Source: Acidisarcina sp963790505 (GTDB lineage: Bacteria > Acidobacteriota > Terriglobia > Terriglobales > Acidobacteriaceae). Taken from it: 64,000 nucleotides of DNA. Below, in pieces: positions 1 through 7,303 of this stretch; within the stretch, counting starts at the first letter, position 1; the number at the start of each line of letters is the position of its first letter. The notes below the pieces were generated by a model. The model saw only the letters and a list, made by a program, of their open reading frames with translations, searched no databases and was not told the DNA's origin. The DNA is taken from positions 1,178,001 to 1,242,000 of the forward strand of contig CAWBOT010000004.1 in the NCBI GenBank assembly GCA_963790505.1. Reading direction: 5' to 3'. The position numbers and the translations under genes were made by a program.

Positions 1-998
1 ATCGCTTTCCCGTTCAATTCCGGGTGCTTGCCTGCGAGGCGCGGATCCTGGTTGCTGCCCATGTAGTACCACGGCCAGCCGTAGAATCCATCCTCCTGCA
101 CGTGGGTGATGTAGTCGGGGACGAGGTTGTCGCCGAGCTGATCGCGCTCGTTGGTGGAGCACCAGAGCTGGCCAGTCTCGGGCTGAATCGCCTCGCCAAC
201 ACAGTTGCGGATTCCTGACGCGTAGACCTTGACGAATTTGCCTTCGGGAGTGAATTCCAGCACGTCGGCGCGATGAAGCTCTTCGGGATGAGTGTCAGGA
301 TCGTCGACATTTGAGTGCGAGCCGACAGAGACGAACATCCGCTTGCCGTCCTGCGAGAAGACGATGTCGCGGGTCCAGTGACCGCCTCCGCGCAGACGGC
401 CGCCGCCGGGGAGATCGGCCAGCTTTTCAGCCGGGGCGCTGGCTTTGAGATCGCCATTCTTGTAGGCATAGCGAACCACGGTGTCGGTGTTGCCGATATA
501 GAGCCATTTGGGATTGGGTCCGAGCGGGTAGAAGGCGATGCCAAAGGGCTGAGCCAGGCCGGTGGCAAAGACGCCCGCCTCCTTCGGCTTGCCGCTGGCA
601 TCGACTCCGCGATAGACGCGAATGGTGCCGCTGTCGGGCTTGCGGTCGACTTCACTCTCGGCGACGAAGAGGTCACCATTCGGGGCGAAGCGTATCAGGC
701 GGGGCGCGATGCCGGTTACGTATTGATCGACCTTGAAGCCGGCCGGGGCCTTCGGCCATGCGTCTGCCGGTTTTGGGACTAGCTTGGGGCCATTGTCGAC
801 GGAAGTCGTCGCATAAGGCGCCGGCAAATCGGCGACGGTCACTTTGCGACGGGTTCCCGGAACCTCCTGCGAATAGTCGGTGAAGGCGGCTTTTCCAGTA
901 ATTGTGGGCTGGCTGGGGGGGCCGTCAGCGGCGAGCAGAGGGAGTCCAGCGGCAATCAGGGTCAGGGTGGCAAGGGTGAGATGGCGTCGAGCGGTCAT
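1..998 (-). CDS. PQQ-dependent sugar dehydrogenase (sorbosone dehydrogenase type), 3' end cut off
   Basis: Reading from 998 leftwards gives an open frame of more than 330 codons that runs off the window edge, so the C-terminus is missing. A good ribosome site (GGAGG) sits just before the ATG. The product starts with a signal peptide (MTARRHLTLATLTLIAAG) and continues as a beta-propeller: motifs such as ITGKAAF, GNGDLFVAES-like APNGDLFVAESE, GGGHWTRDIVFS and the late segment QEDGFYGWPWYYMG are typical of the soluble glucose/sorbosone dehydrogenase family, periplasmic enzymes that oxidise sugars with PQQ. The GGHWTRDI and FYGWPW segments contribute to the active site in the family. The substrate cannot be told. 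It reads away from the neighbouring unknown gene with an 83-base gap. Confidence 0.85.
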   Translation of the reverse strand, partial: MTARRHLTLATLTLIAAGLPLLAADGPPSQPTITGKAAFTDYSQEVPGTRRKVTVADLPAPYATTSVDNGPKLVPKPADAWPKAPAGFKVDQYVTGIAPRLIRFAPNGDLFVAESEVDRKPDSGTIRVYRGVDASGKPKEAGVFATGLAQPFGIAFYPLGPNPKWLYIGNTDTVVRYAYKNGDLKASAPAEKLADLPGGGRLRGGGHWTRDIVFSQDGKRMFVSVGSHSNVDDPDTHPEELHRADVLEFTPEGKFVKVYASGIRNCVGEAIQPETGQLWCSTNERDQLGDNLVPDYITHVQEDGFYGWPWYYMGSNQDPRLAGKHPELNGKA

Positions 999-1081
999 GC
1001 TTCCTCCGGAGATCGGGGATAGGTATGCGAATTGGACGGTTAATCGGTTTACTTAGTTGAATTAATTTTTGCTTGCAACAA

Positions 1082-2113
1082 TTAAGGCTGGGTCTTGTCG
1101 TCGGGAGCAGCCAGCTTTTGCAGGATGGTCAGTGGGATGGTCGCCGTCACAACCGCCCGGTCATTATGATGCTCGATTTCGACGCTGTTGAGCAGGGCTT
1201 TGGTATCCGGACTGGTGATTGCGTTGGGCAGGGCATTTTCAGCGGCCTTGAATATGCCGAGCAAGGCTTCAAGGGAGTCGGCGGAGAGACTAGCGGAGGC
1301 GCCGCTGGGCGCGATCTCCTCGATTTTCAGGCGCACGCTGCCTGTCCAGCGCACAGAGGCGATGAAGGTGGCGTCGACGCTGAGAGGAATCTTGAAGCCG
1401 AAGATTTTGAAGTCGTCGCCAAAGCCGGCGGCGAGTTTGCCGAGTCCCCAGGCGAGAGAGAAGAGTGGAACTTCGTGGAAGCGCTGCGCGAGCAGAGAAT
1501 TGCCTGAAAAGGGCAAAAGCGCGGTCCGTTGGCGGTCGAGGATAGAGTGGATCTGCTCCGCGGTGGGGGTGTTCGAGACGGCTACTTTGTTTGAGCCGAG
1601 GATGGCGACGCGATCGACGCGTCCGTCGATGGCGATGTTGTAGATGTCGTGACCGGCGTAGCGTTCTTTCGATTGCGCGAGGCCTTCGAGGTAGGTTTCA
1701 AGCCGCGTGTGATCGAATCTGCCGACGAAGATGCTGGAGAAGGCTACGGGGCCGTTCGGCCCTAGCGGATTCGACATGCGATGCGTGGCAAAGGCGGCCT
1801 CGTCGAGGTCGCGCTCGAACTGAATCCCGGTGGAGTCGATGAAATGCTGGTAATCCGGGTCGTGCTGAACGGGATGGGCGTCGAAGTTGACGACCGCGCG
1901 CATGGGGGCGACATCGACGTAGACGATGCCGTCGGACTCGGGCAGCAGCCGGGCGGCTTCGGGAGGGGCGTTTTTGCGCAGGAACAGTAACCCGCTGATG
2001 AGCAAGACGACCAATCCGGTCGTGAGGAGCGTCGTTTTCACCCAGCGGCGGCGCAAGAAGGCGCGCTTAGCTGGGACCGCCGGCGCAACGGCGCTTTCTC
2101 CTGCCTCCACCAT
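1082..2113 (-). CDS. Membrane-anchored protein of unknown function (343 aa)
   Basis: I do not recognise this protein. Residues 1-25 are basic and cytoplasmic (AKRAFLRRRWVK), 26-46 form one strong membrane helix (TTLLTTGLVVLLISGLLFL), and the remaining 300 residues should be periplasmic. The exported part opens with LLPESDGIVYVDVAPMRAV, which resembles the start of DUF3352-like proteins that are common unknowns in Acidobacteriota. There are no cysteines or catalytic signatures. It lies between the sugar dehydrogenase (same strand, downstream) and an ABM monooxygenase (opposite strand). Codon use and GC match the neighbours. A real gene, function unknown. Confidence 0.8.
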   Translation of the reverse strand: MVEAGESAVAPAVPAKRAFLRRRWVKTTLLTTGLVVLLISGLLFLRKNAPPEAARLLPESDGIVYVDVAPMRAVVNFDAHPVQHDPDYQHFIDSTGIQFERDLDEAAFATHRMSNPLGPNGPVAFSSIFVGRFDHTRLETYLEGLAQSKERYAGHDIYNIAIDGRVDRVAILGSNKVAVSNTPTAEQIHSILDRQRTALLPFSGNSLLAQRFHEVPLFSLAWGLGKLAAGFGDDFKIFGFKIPLSVDATFIASVRWTGSVRLKIEEIAPSGASASLSADSLEALLGIFKAAENALPNAITSPDTKALLNSVEIEHHNDRAVVTATIPLTILQKLAAPDDKTQP

Positions 2114-2231
2114 AAAACGAACCTACCACATTGGGTCGGGCACGATTTGACCGCACGGAAGGCGAGAGCGGTCGCCCTGTAACCTGCTGCAGCGACGAGG
2201 CATCCCACTCGACAGAGGATAAGAAGGCACA

Positions 2232-2537
2232 ATGGACAAGTTCGCGATCTGGGCACAACTCGAAGCAAAACCCGGCAAAGAGGCGGAAGTAGAAGCGTTT
2301 CTGAAATCAGCTCAACCTCTTGCCGAGCAAGAGCCAGGAACTACAACCTGGTATGCACTGAAGATTGGCCCGGGGAAGTACGGAATTTTCGATACATTCG
2401 CCGATGAAAATGGTCGCAACGCCCACCTTACAGGGGAGATCGCCAAGGCGCTGTTCGCCAAAGCAGAAGAGCTTTTTGCCAAGGCTCCGGAGATCGATAA
2501 GCCCGAGATTCTCGCGGCGAAGGTGCCTTCAGCCTGA
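2232..2537 (+). CDS. ABM-domain (antibiotic biosynthesis monooxygenase-like) protein, 101 aa
   Basis: A compact single-domain protein covering the full length of the dimeric ferredoxin-like ABM fold. Visible features are the opening strand FAIWAQLEAKPGKEAEVEAF, the TTWYALKIGPGKYGIFDTF core and a C-terminal helix rich in Ala/Lys. Members of the family oxidise small aromatic or quinone-like compounds without cofactors, or degrade haem; the haem-binding Asn/His/Trp signature of IsdG is not obvious here, so a general small-molecule monooxygenase or a regulator of such is more likely. It starts eight bases after an AAGAAGG ribosome site and stands alone, upstream of the tRNA cluster. Confidence 0.85.
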   Translation: MDKFAIWAQLEAKPGKEAEVEAFLKSAQPLAEQEPGTTTWYALKIGPGKYGIFDTFADENGRNAHLTGEIAKALFAKAEELFAKAPEIDKPEILAAKVPSA

Positions 2538-2662
2538 ATGGGTTTGCCGCTCCCCAGGCAGCGTTGCAGTGCGTCATCCAACGTGCTAATCTTTTAATTC
2601 GTGGCCTTGGCGCGACGAGGCTTTCGTGTGTCTGCCAAGCTACGAAATTGTGATGCAATCGG

Positions 2663-2738
<76 letters not shown>

Positions 2739-2903
2739 TAAGCGCCAGTATCGGGATGCTTTGGTTGTTACGTAGGGAGAATTGCCCGCAGGCGTCCGCC
2801 CACCTCAGTGACTCCAATGCCAGATGAGTTCTGCTGACCGGAAATGTGACCGGTTGGCCTTTGGCTGATCGAATCATGCAGGAGGCGTGACTGCGGAAGA
2901 TGT

Positions 2904-2990
2904 GCACAGGTGGCCGAGTGGTTAATGGCAGCAGACTGTAAATCTGCCACTCTTCGAGTTACGGAGGTTCGAATCCTCCCCTGTGCACCA
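2904..2990 (+). tRNA. tRNA-Tyr (anticodon GTA)
   Basis: 87 bases, a class II tRNA with a long variable arm. The acceptor stem pairs GCACAGG with CCTGTGC, anticodon stem GCAGA/TCTGC encloses CTGTAAA with anticodon GTA at 2938-2940, and CCA is encoded. Second tRNA of the cluster, as in the E. coli thrU-tyrU order. Confidence 0.97.
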
Positions 2991-3014
2991 GCTTTTTGAG
3001 CGGTTCGGACGGAA

Positions 3015-3192
3015 GTGATGTCGAGGGCGGCAAAGAAGTGGATCTCGCTCGCGATACTTGCCGGCCTGGCCGGGTTGGCGTGGTTCACGATGGAGCCGGG
3101 GAAGCTTCGGCTGGTCGTGATGGTGTTGATTGGAAGTTTTGCGCTGCGCATCGTGCTCGCGACCTCAGGTTCGCGATACGATGACAAGCAGG

Positions 3193-3197
<5 letters not shown>
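3015..3197 (+). CDS. Possible small two-helix membrane protein between tRNA genes (60 aa)
   Basis: Starts 24 bases after tRNA-Tyr and ends inside the acceptor stem of the next tRNA. The frame encodes a basic N-terminus (MMSRAAKKW), one hydrophobic stretch around residues 10-24 (ISLAILAGLAGLAWF), a short charged turn (EPGKLR) and a second stretch around 33-50 (LVVMVLIGSFALRIVLA), ending in a polar tail. This looks like a genuine small inner-membrane protein rather than chance, but there is no family I recognise and the ribosome site is weak. The second Met (3018) is an equally good start. If translated, it would have to be expressed from the tRNA transcript. Confidence 0.45.
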
Positions 3198-3268
<71 letters not shown>

Positions 3269-3353
3269 GAGTTTGGCGGTAATTTCGGGCCAGTGTGGCG
3301 GGTCTGTTTTAAGGGCCCCGATACTGGCCTTGTGGTGTGTTTTGGCGGTACGG

Positions 3354-3428
3354 GCGGGAGTAACTCAGTGGTAGAGTCACAGCCTTCCAAGCTGTTGGTC
3401 GCGGGTTCGATTCCCGTCTCCCGCTCCA
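3354..3428 (+). tRNA. tRNA-Gly (anticodon TCC)
   Basis: 75 bases. Acceptor stem GCGGGAG/CTCCCGC, anticodon stem ACAGC/GCTGT around CTTCCAA with anticodon TCC at 3386-3388, encoded CCA. Last tRNA before tuf. Confidence 0.97.
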
Positions 3429-3482
3429 GATTGAAAGACGTGGGCCGGGCAGCGAAGTCCGGCGTAGCGGGAATGCGAGACG

Positions 3483-3797
3483 ATGGGAATGTTTGAGCAA
3501 GCAGTGCTTCCGGTTCAGGACGAGAAGACCTTTACGGGAGTAAGTGAGGCGCTGGGTCAGGCGTTTTCAGCCCGCAATGTGGAAGATTTCCTGCGCCGCG
3601 TGAAACGCTCCGGCCTGCGGGCCCGAGAGTTCGAGGCGGTCCTCAGCAAGGGGCTTCTCGGAAAAGAGACGCCGGCTCGATATGCCGCGTTAGGAAATGG
3701 CGATCAGGGGCAGATTCGTGAGAAGTATCTCTCGTTGGTCGAACAGGTCGCGCCGGAGTTGCGGGCGCAGTTTTTGAAGGTTTACGCGTACTACTGA
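3483..3797 (+). CDS. Conserved-looking hypothetical protein upstream of tuf (104 aa)
   Basis: A soluble, mainly helical protein with no signal peptide, membrane segment or cysteine. Segments such as FLRRVKRSGLRAREFEAVL and a C-terminal helix LVEQVAPELRAQFLKVYAYY suggest a small helical bundle. I do not recognise the family. It sits between tRNA-Gly and tuf, 52 bases before the tuf start, in the same direction, so it is probably co-transcribed with the translation genes. Base composition matches the surroundings. The reading frame is well supported by codon bias, but function is unknown. Confidence 0.65.
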   Translation: MGMFEQAVLPVQDEKTFTGVSEALGQAFSARNVEDFLRRVKRSGLRAREFEAVLSKGLLGKETPARYAALGNGDQGQIREKYLSLVEQVAPELRAQFLKVYAYY

Positions 3798-3849
3798 GCG
3801 GGAAGCTAGGCGCTAACAGAATTTCAGTACAGACACGAAGGGGACGGGA

Positions 3850-5037
3850 ATGGCGAAGGAGAAGTTTGACCGGTCGAAGCCGCATGTAAACGTGGGAACG
3901 ATTGGGCACATTGATCACGGCAAGACGACTTTGACGGCGGCGATCACGAAGGTATTGTCGAAGCACAACCCGAACATCAAGTTCCGCAGCTTTGACACGA
4001 TCGACAATGCTCCGGAAGAGCGGGAGCGCGGCATCACGATCGCGACCGCGCACGTCGAGTATGAGACCAAGAACCGGCACTATGCGCACGTCGACTGCCC
4101 GGGCCACGCCGACTACATCAAGAACATGATTACCGGCGCGGCGCAGATGGACGGCGGCATCCTGGTGGTTGCTGCGACCGATGGACCGATGCCGCAGACC
4201 AAGGAGCACGTTCTGTTGGCCCGCCAGGTTGGCGTTCCCAGCTTGGTGGTGTTCCTGAACAAGTGCGATGCGGTGGACGATCCGGAGCTGATCGACCTGG
4301 TCGAGATGGAAGTTCGCGAGCTGTTGTCGAAGTATGACTTTCCGGGCGACGATGTTCCGGTGATTCGCGGCTCGGCGCTCGGCGGTTTGAATGGCGAGGC
4401 GGAGTGGGAAGCGAAGATCGACGAGCTGATGGAGGCGGTCGACAAGTACGTTCCTCTTCCTGCGCGTGCGATCGATCAGCCCTTCCTGATGCCGATCGAA
4501 GACATCTTCTCGATCTCGGGGCGTGGCACGGTGGTTACCGGCCGTATCGAGCGGGGCAAGATCAAGGTGGGCGAAGAAGCCGAGATTGTTGGTTTCCGCG
4601 ACACGCGCAAGACCGTAGTCACCGGCGTCGAGATGTTCAAGAAGCAGCTCGACGAAGGTCTGGCGGGCGACAATGCCGGGCTCCTGCTTCGCGGTATTGC
4701 GAAGGAAGATGTGGAGCGCGGGATGGTGTTGGCGAAGACCGGATCGATCAAGCCGCACACCCAGTTCAAGGGTGAGATCTACGTGTTGAGCAAGGAAGAA
4801 GGTGGGCGTCACACTCCGTTCTTTAACGGCTACCGTCCGCAGTTTTACTTCCGCACCACCGACGTGACCGGAACGGCGAAGCTGCCCGAAGGCACGGAGA
4901 TGGTGATGCCGGGCGACAATGTGCAGCTGGAAATTACCTTGCACACTCCGGTAGCCATGGAGAAGGGTCTACGGTTCGCTATCCGCGAAGGCGGACGCAC
5001 CGTTGGCGCGGGCACCATCTCGGAGATTATTAAGTAA
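3850..5037 (+). CDS. tuf: Elongation factor Tu
   Basis: GTPase that carries aminoacyl-tRNA to the ribosomal A site. Full length at 395 residues. The GTP-binding motifs are intact: P-loop GHIDHGKT (19-26), switch region RGITI (60-64), DCPGH (82-86) with the catalytic His, and NKCD (137-140). Domains II and III follow with the conserved GRGTVVTGRIERG and the C-terminal EGGRTVGAGTISEIIK. The ribosome site is a purine run just before the ATG. It lies directly downstream of tRNA genes, the same arrangement as E. coli tufB, so the mRNA probably begins at the tRNAs. No second tuf copy is seen in the window. Confidence 0.99.
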   Translation: MAKEKFDRSKPHVNVGTIGHIDHGKTTLTAAITKVLSKHNPNIKFRSFDTIDNAPEERERGITIATAHVEYETKNRHYAHVDCPGHADYIKNMITGAAQMDGGILVVAATDGPMPQTKEHVLLARQVGVPSLVVFLNKCDAVDDPELIDLVEMEVRELLSKYDFPGDDVPVIRGSALGGLNGEAEWEAKIDELMEAVDKYVPLPARAIDQPFLMPIEDIFSISGRGTVVTGRIERGKIKVGEEAEIVGFRDTRKTVVTGVEMFKKQLDEGLAGDNAGLLLRGIAKEDVERGMVLAKTGSIKPHTQFKGEIYVLSKEEGGRHTPFFNGYRPQFYFRTTDVTGTAKLPEGTEMVMPGDNVQLEITLHTPVAMEKGLRFAIREGGRTVGAGTISEIIK

Positions 5038-5043
5038 AGCAGC

Positions 5044-5061
5044 GCCGCACTCAGGTGCGGC
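5044..5061 (+). terminator. Hairpin after tuf
   Basis: A perfect 7-base-pair stem GCCGCAC/GTGCGGC around TCAG, six bases past the tuf stop. There is no T-run after it, so it is more likely an mRNA-stabilising or attenuating hairpin than a full terminator. Confidence 0.35.
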
Positions 5062-5159
5062 CGAGTCGGCAAGTCAGCGTAAAGCTGGCTTGCTGGCCGG
5101 TTCAAGGAAGCGGTTTTGGATCGCCGGGACGACAGTTCCGGGATCAGTTAGGATAAGAG

Positions 5160-5309
5160 ATGCGCGAAATAGTGACATTGCAGTGTCCTGTGTGCAAGGA
5201 ACGCAACTACTCAACCACGAAAAACAAGAAGACCACCACTGGCCGTCTTGAGTTTTCGAAGTTCTGTAATCGTTGCCGCAAGCACACCGATCACAAGGAA
5301 ACGAAGTAG
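5160..5309 (+). CDS. rpmG: Ribosomal protein L33 (50S)
   Basis: A 49-codon gene too short for ordinary ORF filters. The product MREIVTLQCPVCKERNYSTT... with CPVC (9-12) and CNRC (36-39) is the zinc-ribbon (four-cysteine) form of L33, a small protein of the large ribosomal subunit near the E site. Length and the ending HTDHKETK match the family. An AGGA ribosome site precedes the ATG. It lies between tuf and tRNA-Trp, the standard rpmG-trnW-secE-nusG order of many bacteria, and was probably co-transcribed with them. Having four cysteines, it is zinc-dependent; organisms often have a cysteine-free paralogue for zinc limitation, not seen here. Confidence 0.97.
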   Translation: MREIVTLQCPVCKERNYSTTKNKKTTTGRLEFSKFCNRCRKHTDHKETK

Positions 5310-5329
5310 GAGCAAGTCAGCAAGTTGGC

Positions 5330-5345
5330 GCGCCCTTTCGGGCGC
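5330..5345 (+). terminator. Hairpin after rpmG
   Basis: Stem GCGCCC/GGGCGC around TTTC, 21 bases past the rpmG stop, with a five-T run only after nine more bases. A weak terminator or attenuator between rpmG and tRNA-Trp is possible. Confidence 0.35.
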
Positions 5346-5410
5346 AAGCGATGTTTTTGAGATGAATTCGCTTAGCGCGAAGCGCTGCTGACTCGCTGAC
5401 CTGCTGACAT

Positions 5411-5486
5411 AGGGGCGTAAGCTCAACGGTTAAACTGGCGGTCTCCAAAACCGCACTTCTCGGTTCGAATCCGAGCGCCCCTGCCA
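5411..5486 (+). tRNA. tRNA-Trp (anticodon CCA)
   Basis: 76 bases. Acceptor stem AGGGGCG/CGCCCCT, anticodon stem GCGGT/ACCGC around CTCCAAA with anticodon CCA at 5445-5447, encoded GCCA end. Placed between rpmG and secE, a very common location for trnW. Confidence 0.97.
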
Positions 5487-5591
5487 GTTCAGTAGTTCCG
5501 GCGTCGCTCGAGACCAGCGCCGGTGAAATGAGAAGTAAGTGATTTGAGACTCGTTTGTGCCTCACGGACGGGTCTCCACAAGGAAGTTTTT

Positions 5592-5894
5592 ATGGCGAAA
5601 GCGCTAGCGACCGCAAGCAACGATGTTTCCAGCAAGCCGCAGGGCAAGCTGACCAATTCGGCAGCACCTGTCCCCGGACAAGTCGCCGGCGGATTCACCA
5701 GGCTGCGGGATTTTCTCGTGGACGTGCGCGGCGAGATGCGGAAGGTGGTCACGCCCTCAATGAAAGAGGTACAGTCCACGACCATCGTGGTGCTGGTGAC
5801 GGTCTTTGCGTTTGCCGGATATTTTTATCTGGTCGATTCGATCCTCGGTCGCGGCATTCAGGCCGTGCTGCACTGGATGGGAGCGTCGCAGTGA
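5592..5894 (+). CDS. secE: Preprotein translocase subunit SecE
   Basis: Essential small subunit of the SecYEG channel. 100 residues; the first 35 are polar, then the conserved amphipathic segment FLVDVRGEMRKVVTPSMKEV leads into a single membrane helix (TTIVVLVTVFAFAGYFYLV). This is the minimal one-helix SecE of most bacteria, not the three-helix E. coli form. The ATG at 5592 follows AGGAAG; the frame is open further upstream, but the family start and the ribosome site favour this one. Its TGA overlaps the first possible start of nusG (ATGA type), so the two are translationally coupled. Confidence 0.96.
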   Translation: MAKALATASNDVSSKPQGKLTNSAAPVPGQVAGGFTRLRDFLVDVRGEMRKVVTPSMKEVQSTTIVVLVTVFAFAGYFYLVDSILGRGIQAVLHWMGASQ

Positions 5895-6532
5895 TGGCAG
5901 TGGCGTCAAGCGAAGTACATGGGGAAGCGATGGCCGATGAAGTGGTAAGCGCGGCAGCCGAGGGCGAGAATCCCGAGAAGCTCGGGCCGCCGACTAACGA
6001 AAATTTCAAGTGGTACATCATCCACGCCTACTCGGGCTTTGAGCGCAAGGTGCGCGAGTCGCTGGAAGGGCGCATCGAGGCGTTCGGTCTGCAGAATCGG
6101 ATTGGCCGCATCATGATCCCGACCGAGCCAGTCACCGAGGTCGTGAACGGCAAGAAGCGGACGATCGAGCGTGTCTTTCTGCCTGGGTATGTGCTGGTCG
6201 AGATGGAACTCGACAACGATCTCTGGCATGTGATCAAGAACACGCCACGGGTTACCGGCTTTCTGGGAACGGGCGACAAGCCGGTGGCGCTGAGCGAAGA
6301 AGAGGTAGGATCGATTCTCTTCCGCGCCGAAACCTCGAAGGAAAAGCCGCGGCTCAAGATCAAGTTCGAGAAGAACGAGTCGGTACGCATCACCGATGGA
6401 CCGTTTGCCAACTTCAACGGCATCGTCGATGAGGTCAACGAGGTTCGCGAGACGGTCAAGGTCATGGTCACGATCTTTGGACGTTCGACCCCCGTCGAGC
6501 TCGAGTTCAGCAAAGTTGAGAAGGTAGTTTGA
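5894..6532 (+). CDS. nusG: Transcription termination/antitermination factor NusG
   Basis: Binds RNA polymerase and links it to Rho or the ribosome. The NGN domain starts at WYIIHAYSGFERKVRESL and contains the hallmark VFLPGYVLVEME and the RVTGFLG loop; the KOW domain near the C-terminus shows VRITDGPFANFNGIVDEV. Two starts are possible: 5894, overlapping the secE stop (212 aa), and 5930 (200 aa). I chose 5894 because of the overlap, although the extra leader is not conserved in NusG. Part of secE-nusG-rplK. Confidence 0.97.
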   Translation: MAVASSEVHGEAMADEVVSAAAEGENPEKLGPPTNENFKWYIIHAYSGFERKVRESLEGRIEAFGLQNRIGRIMIPTEPVTEVVNGKKRTIERVFLPGYVLVEMELDNDLWHVIKNTPRVTGFLGTGDKPVALSEEEVGSILFRAETSKEKPRLKIKFEKNESVRITDGPFANFNGIVDEVNEVRETVKVMVTIFGRSTPVELEFSKVEKVV

Positions 6533-6566
6533 GAAGCTTTTAGTTTTAGGGCATTGCTGAAACCGC

Positions 6567-6616
6567 AGATCCTTCGACTCCCCTTCACCAAGGTTCAGGG
6601 TCGCTCAGGATGACAG
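6567..6616. repeat. Imperfect palindrome resembling a dispersed intergenic repeat
   Basis: In the nusG-rplK gap, an ATCCTTCGACTC half faces a GGTCGCTCAGGAT half across a short spacer, forming an imperfect hairpin with a two-base bulge. The ends (AGATCCTTCG ... CTCAGGATGACA) match, from memory, a type of short palindromic repeat seen in many copies in several bacterial phyla. Only one copy is visible in this window, so dispersal cannot be shown here. Confidence 0.5.
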
Positions 6617-6640
6617 ACATTCAGTAGGAAGGTATTTGAA

Positions 6641-7075
6641 ATGGCACCGAAGAAGATTCAGACACTCGTTAAGCTGCAAATTGAGGCCGGCAAGGCCACT
6701 CCTGCTCCCCCGGTAGGCCCGGCGCTCGGTCAGGCGCAGGTCAACATCATGGAGTTCTGCAAGCAGTTCAACGCTCGCACCCAGACCAAGGAGATGGCGG
6801 GACTTACCATTCCCGTGGTCATCACTGTTTACGTCGATCGCAGCTTCACCTTCATCACCAAGACGCCGCCGGCGCCGGTGTTACTGAAGAAGGCGGCCAA
6901 CCTGGCCAAGGGTTCCGGCGTGCCGAACAAGACCAAGGTAGGCACGGTGACCGAGAAGCAGGTCCGCGAGATCGCGACCCAGAAGATGCCCGATCTGAAC
7001 GCAGCTTCGATTGACGCCGCGATCAAGAGCATCAAGGGAACGGCCCGCTCGATGGGCATCGACGTCGTCGCTTAG
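6641..7075 (+). CDS. rplK: Ribosomal protein L11
   Basis: Component of the ribosomal stalk base that binds 23S rRNA in the GTPase centre. 144 residues, complete: the N-terminal PxxPVGPALG loop (APPVGPALGQAQVNIMEF), the linker, and the RNA-binding domain with TKVGTVTEKQVREIATQKM and the ending IKGTARSMGIDV. It follows nusG as usual after a 108-base gap. What is unusual is what comes next: no rplA (L1), but a hairpin and an FtsX-type permease, so the classical rplKAJL-rpoBC operon is interrupted at this point. Confidence 0.98.
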   Translation: MAPKKIQTLVKLQIEAGKATPAPPVGPALGQAQVNIMEFCKQFNARTQTKEMAGLTIPVVITVYVDRSFTFITKTPPAPVLLKKAANLAKGSGVPNKTKVGTVTEKQVREIATQKMPDLNAASIDAAIKSIKGTARSMGIDVVA

Positions 7076-7095
7076 TCGTTTTTTTTTGCACGACC

Positions 7096-7121
7096 AGCAG
7101 GCTCCAACTCTGGAGCCTGCT
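7096..7121 (+). terminator. Strong hairpin after rplK
   Basis: A perfect 11-base-pair inverted repeat, AGCAGGCTCCA / TGGAGCCTGCT, around a four-base loop, 21 bases past the rplK stop. A run of nine T lies before, not after, the stem, so it is not a classical Rho-independent terminator in either direction. It probably marks the end of the rplK transcript or protects its 3' end. Confidence 0.45.
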
Positions 7122-7303
7122 GTCGCGTGTGGCTTTGGTCCCGTGATATATCGAGCGCATTCGCTTAACTCTCAGGCGCAGTCGGGTGGGCTGCAGCTGC
7201 GGTCAAGCCGCCACATCTCCAGCGAAGAAATCCTCCCCAAAATTCAACCCCTCACGGCGCGCATTGCATAATGGGTGAAGCTTCTCATCGTTTGGAGCAG
7301 GGA

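Noticed and set aside
14..679. 221-codon minus-strand frame at the left edge
   Set aside because: Serine- and arginine-rich shadow; the true gene is the sugar dehydrogenase in another minus frame, which has no stop in the window.
3643..4944. 433-codon open frame on the minus strand
   Set aside because: Antisense to tuf and the ORF before it; the strongly conserved EF-Tu sequence explains the bases.
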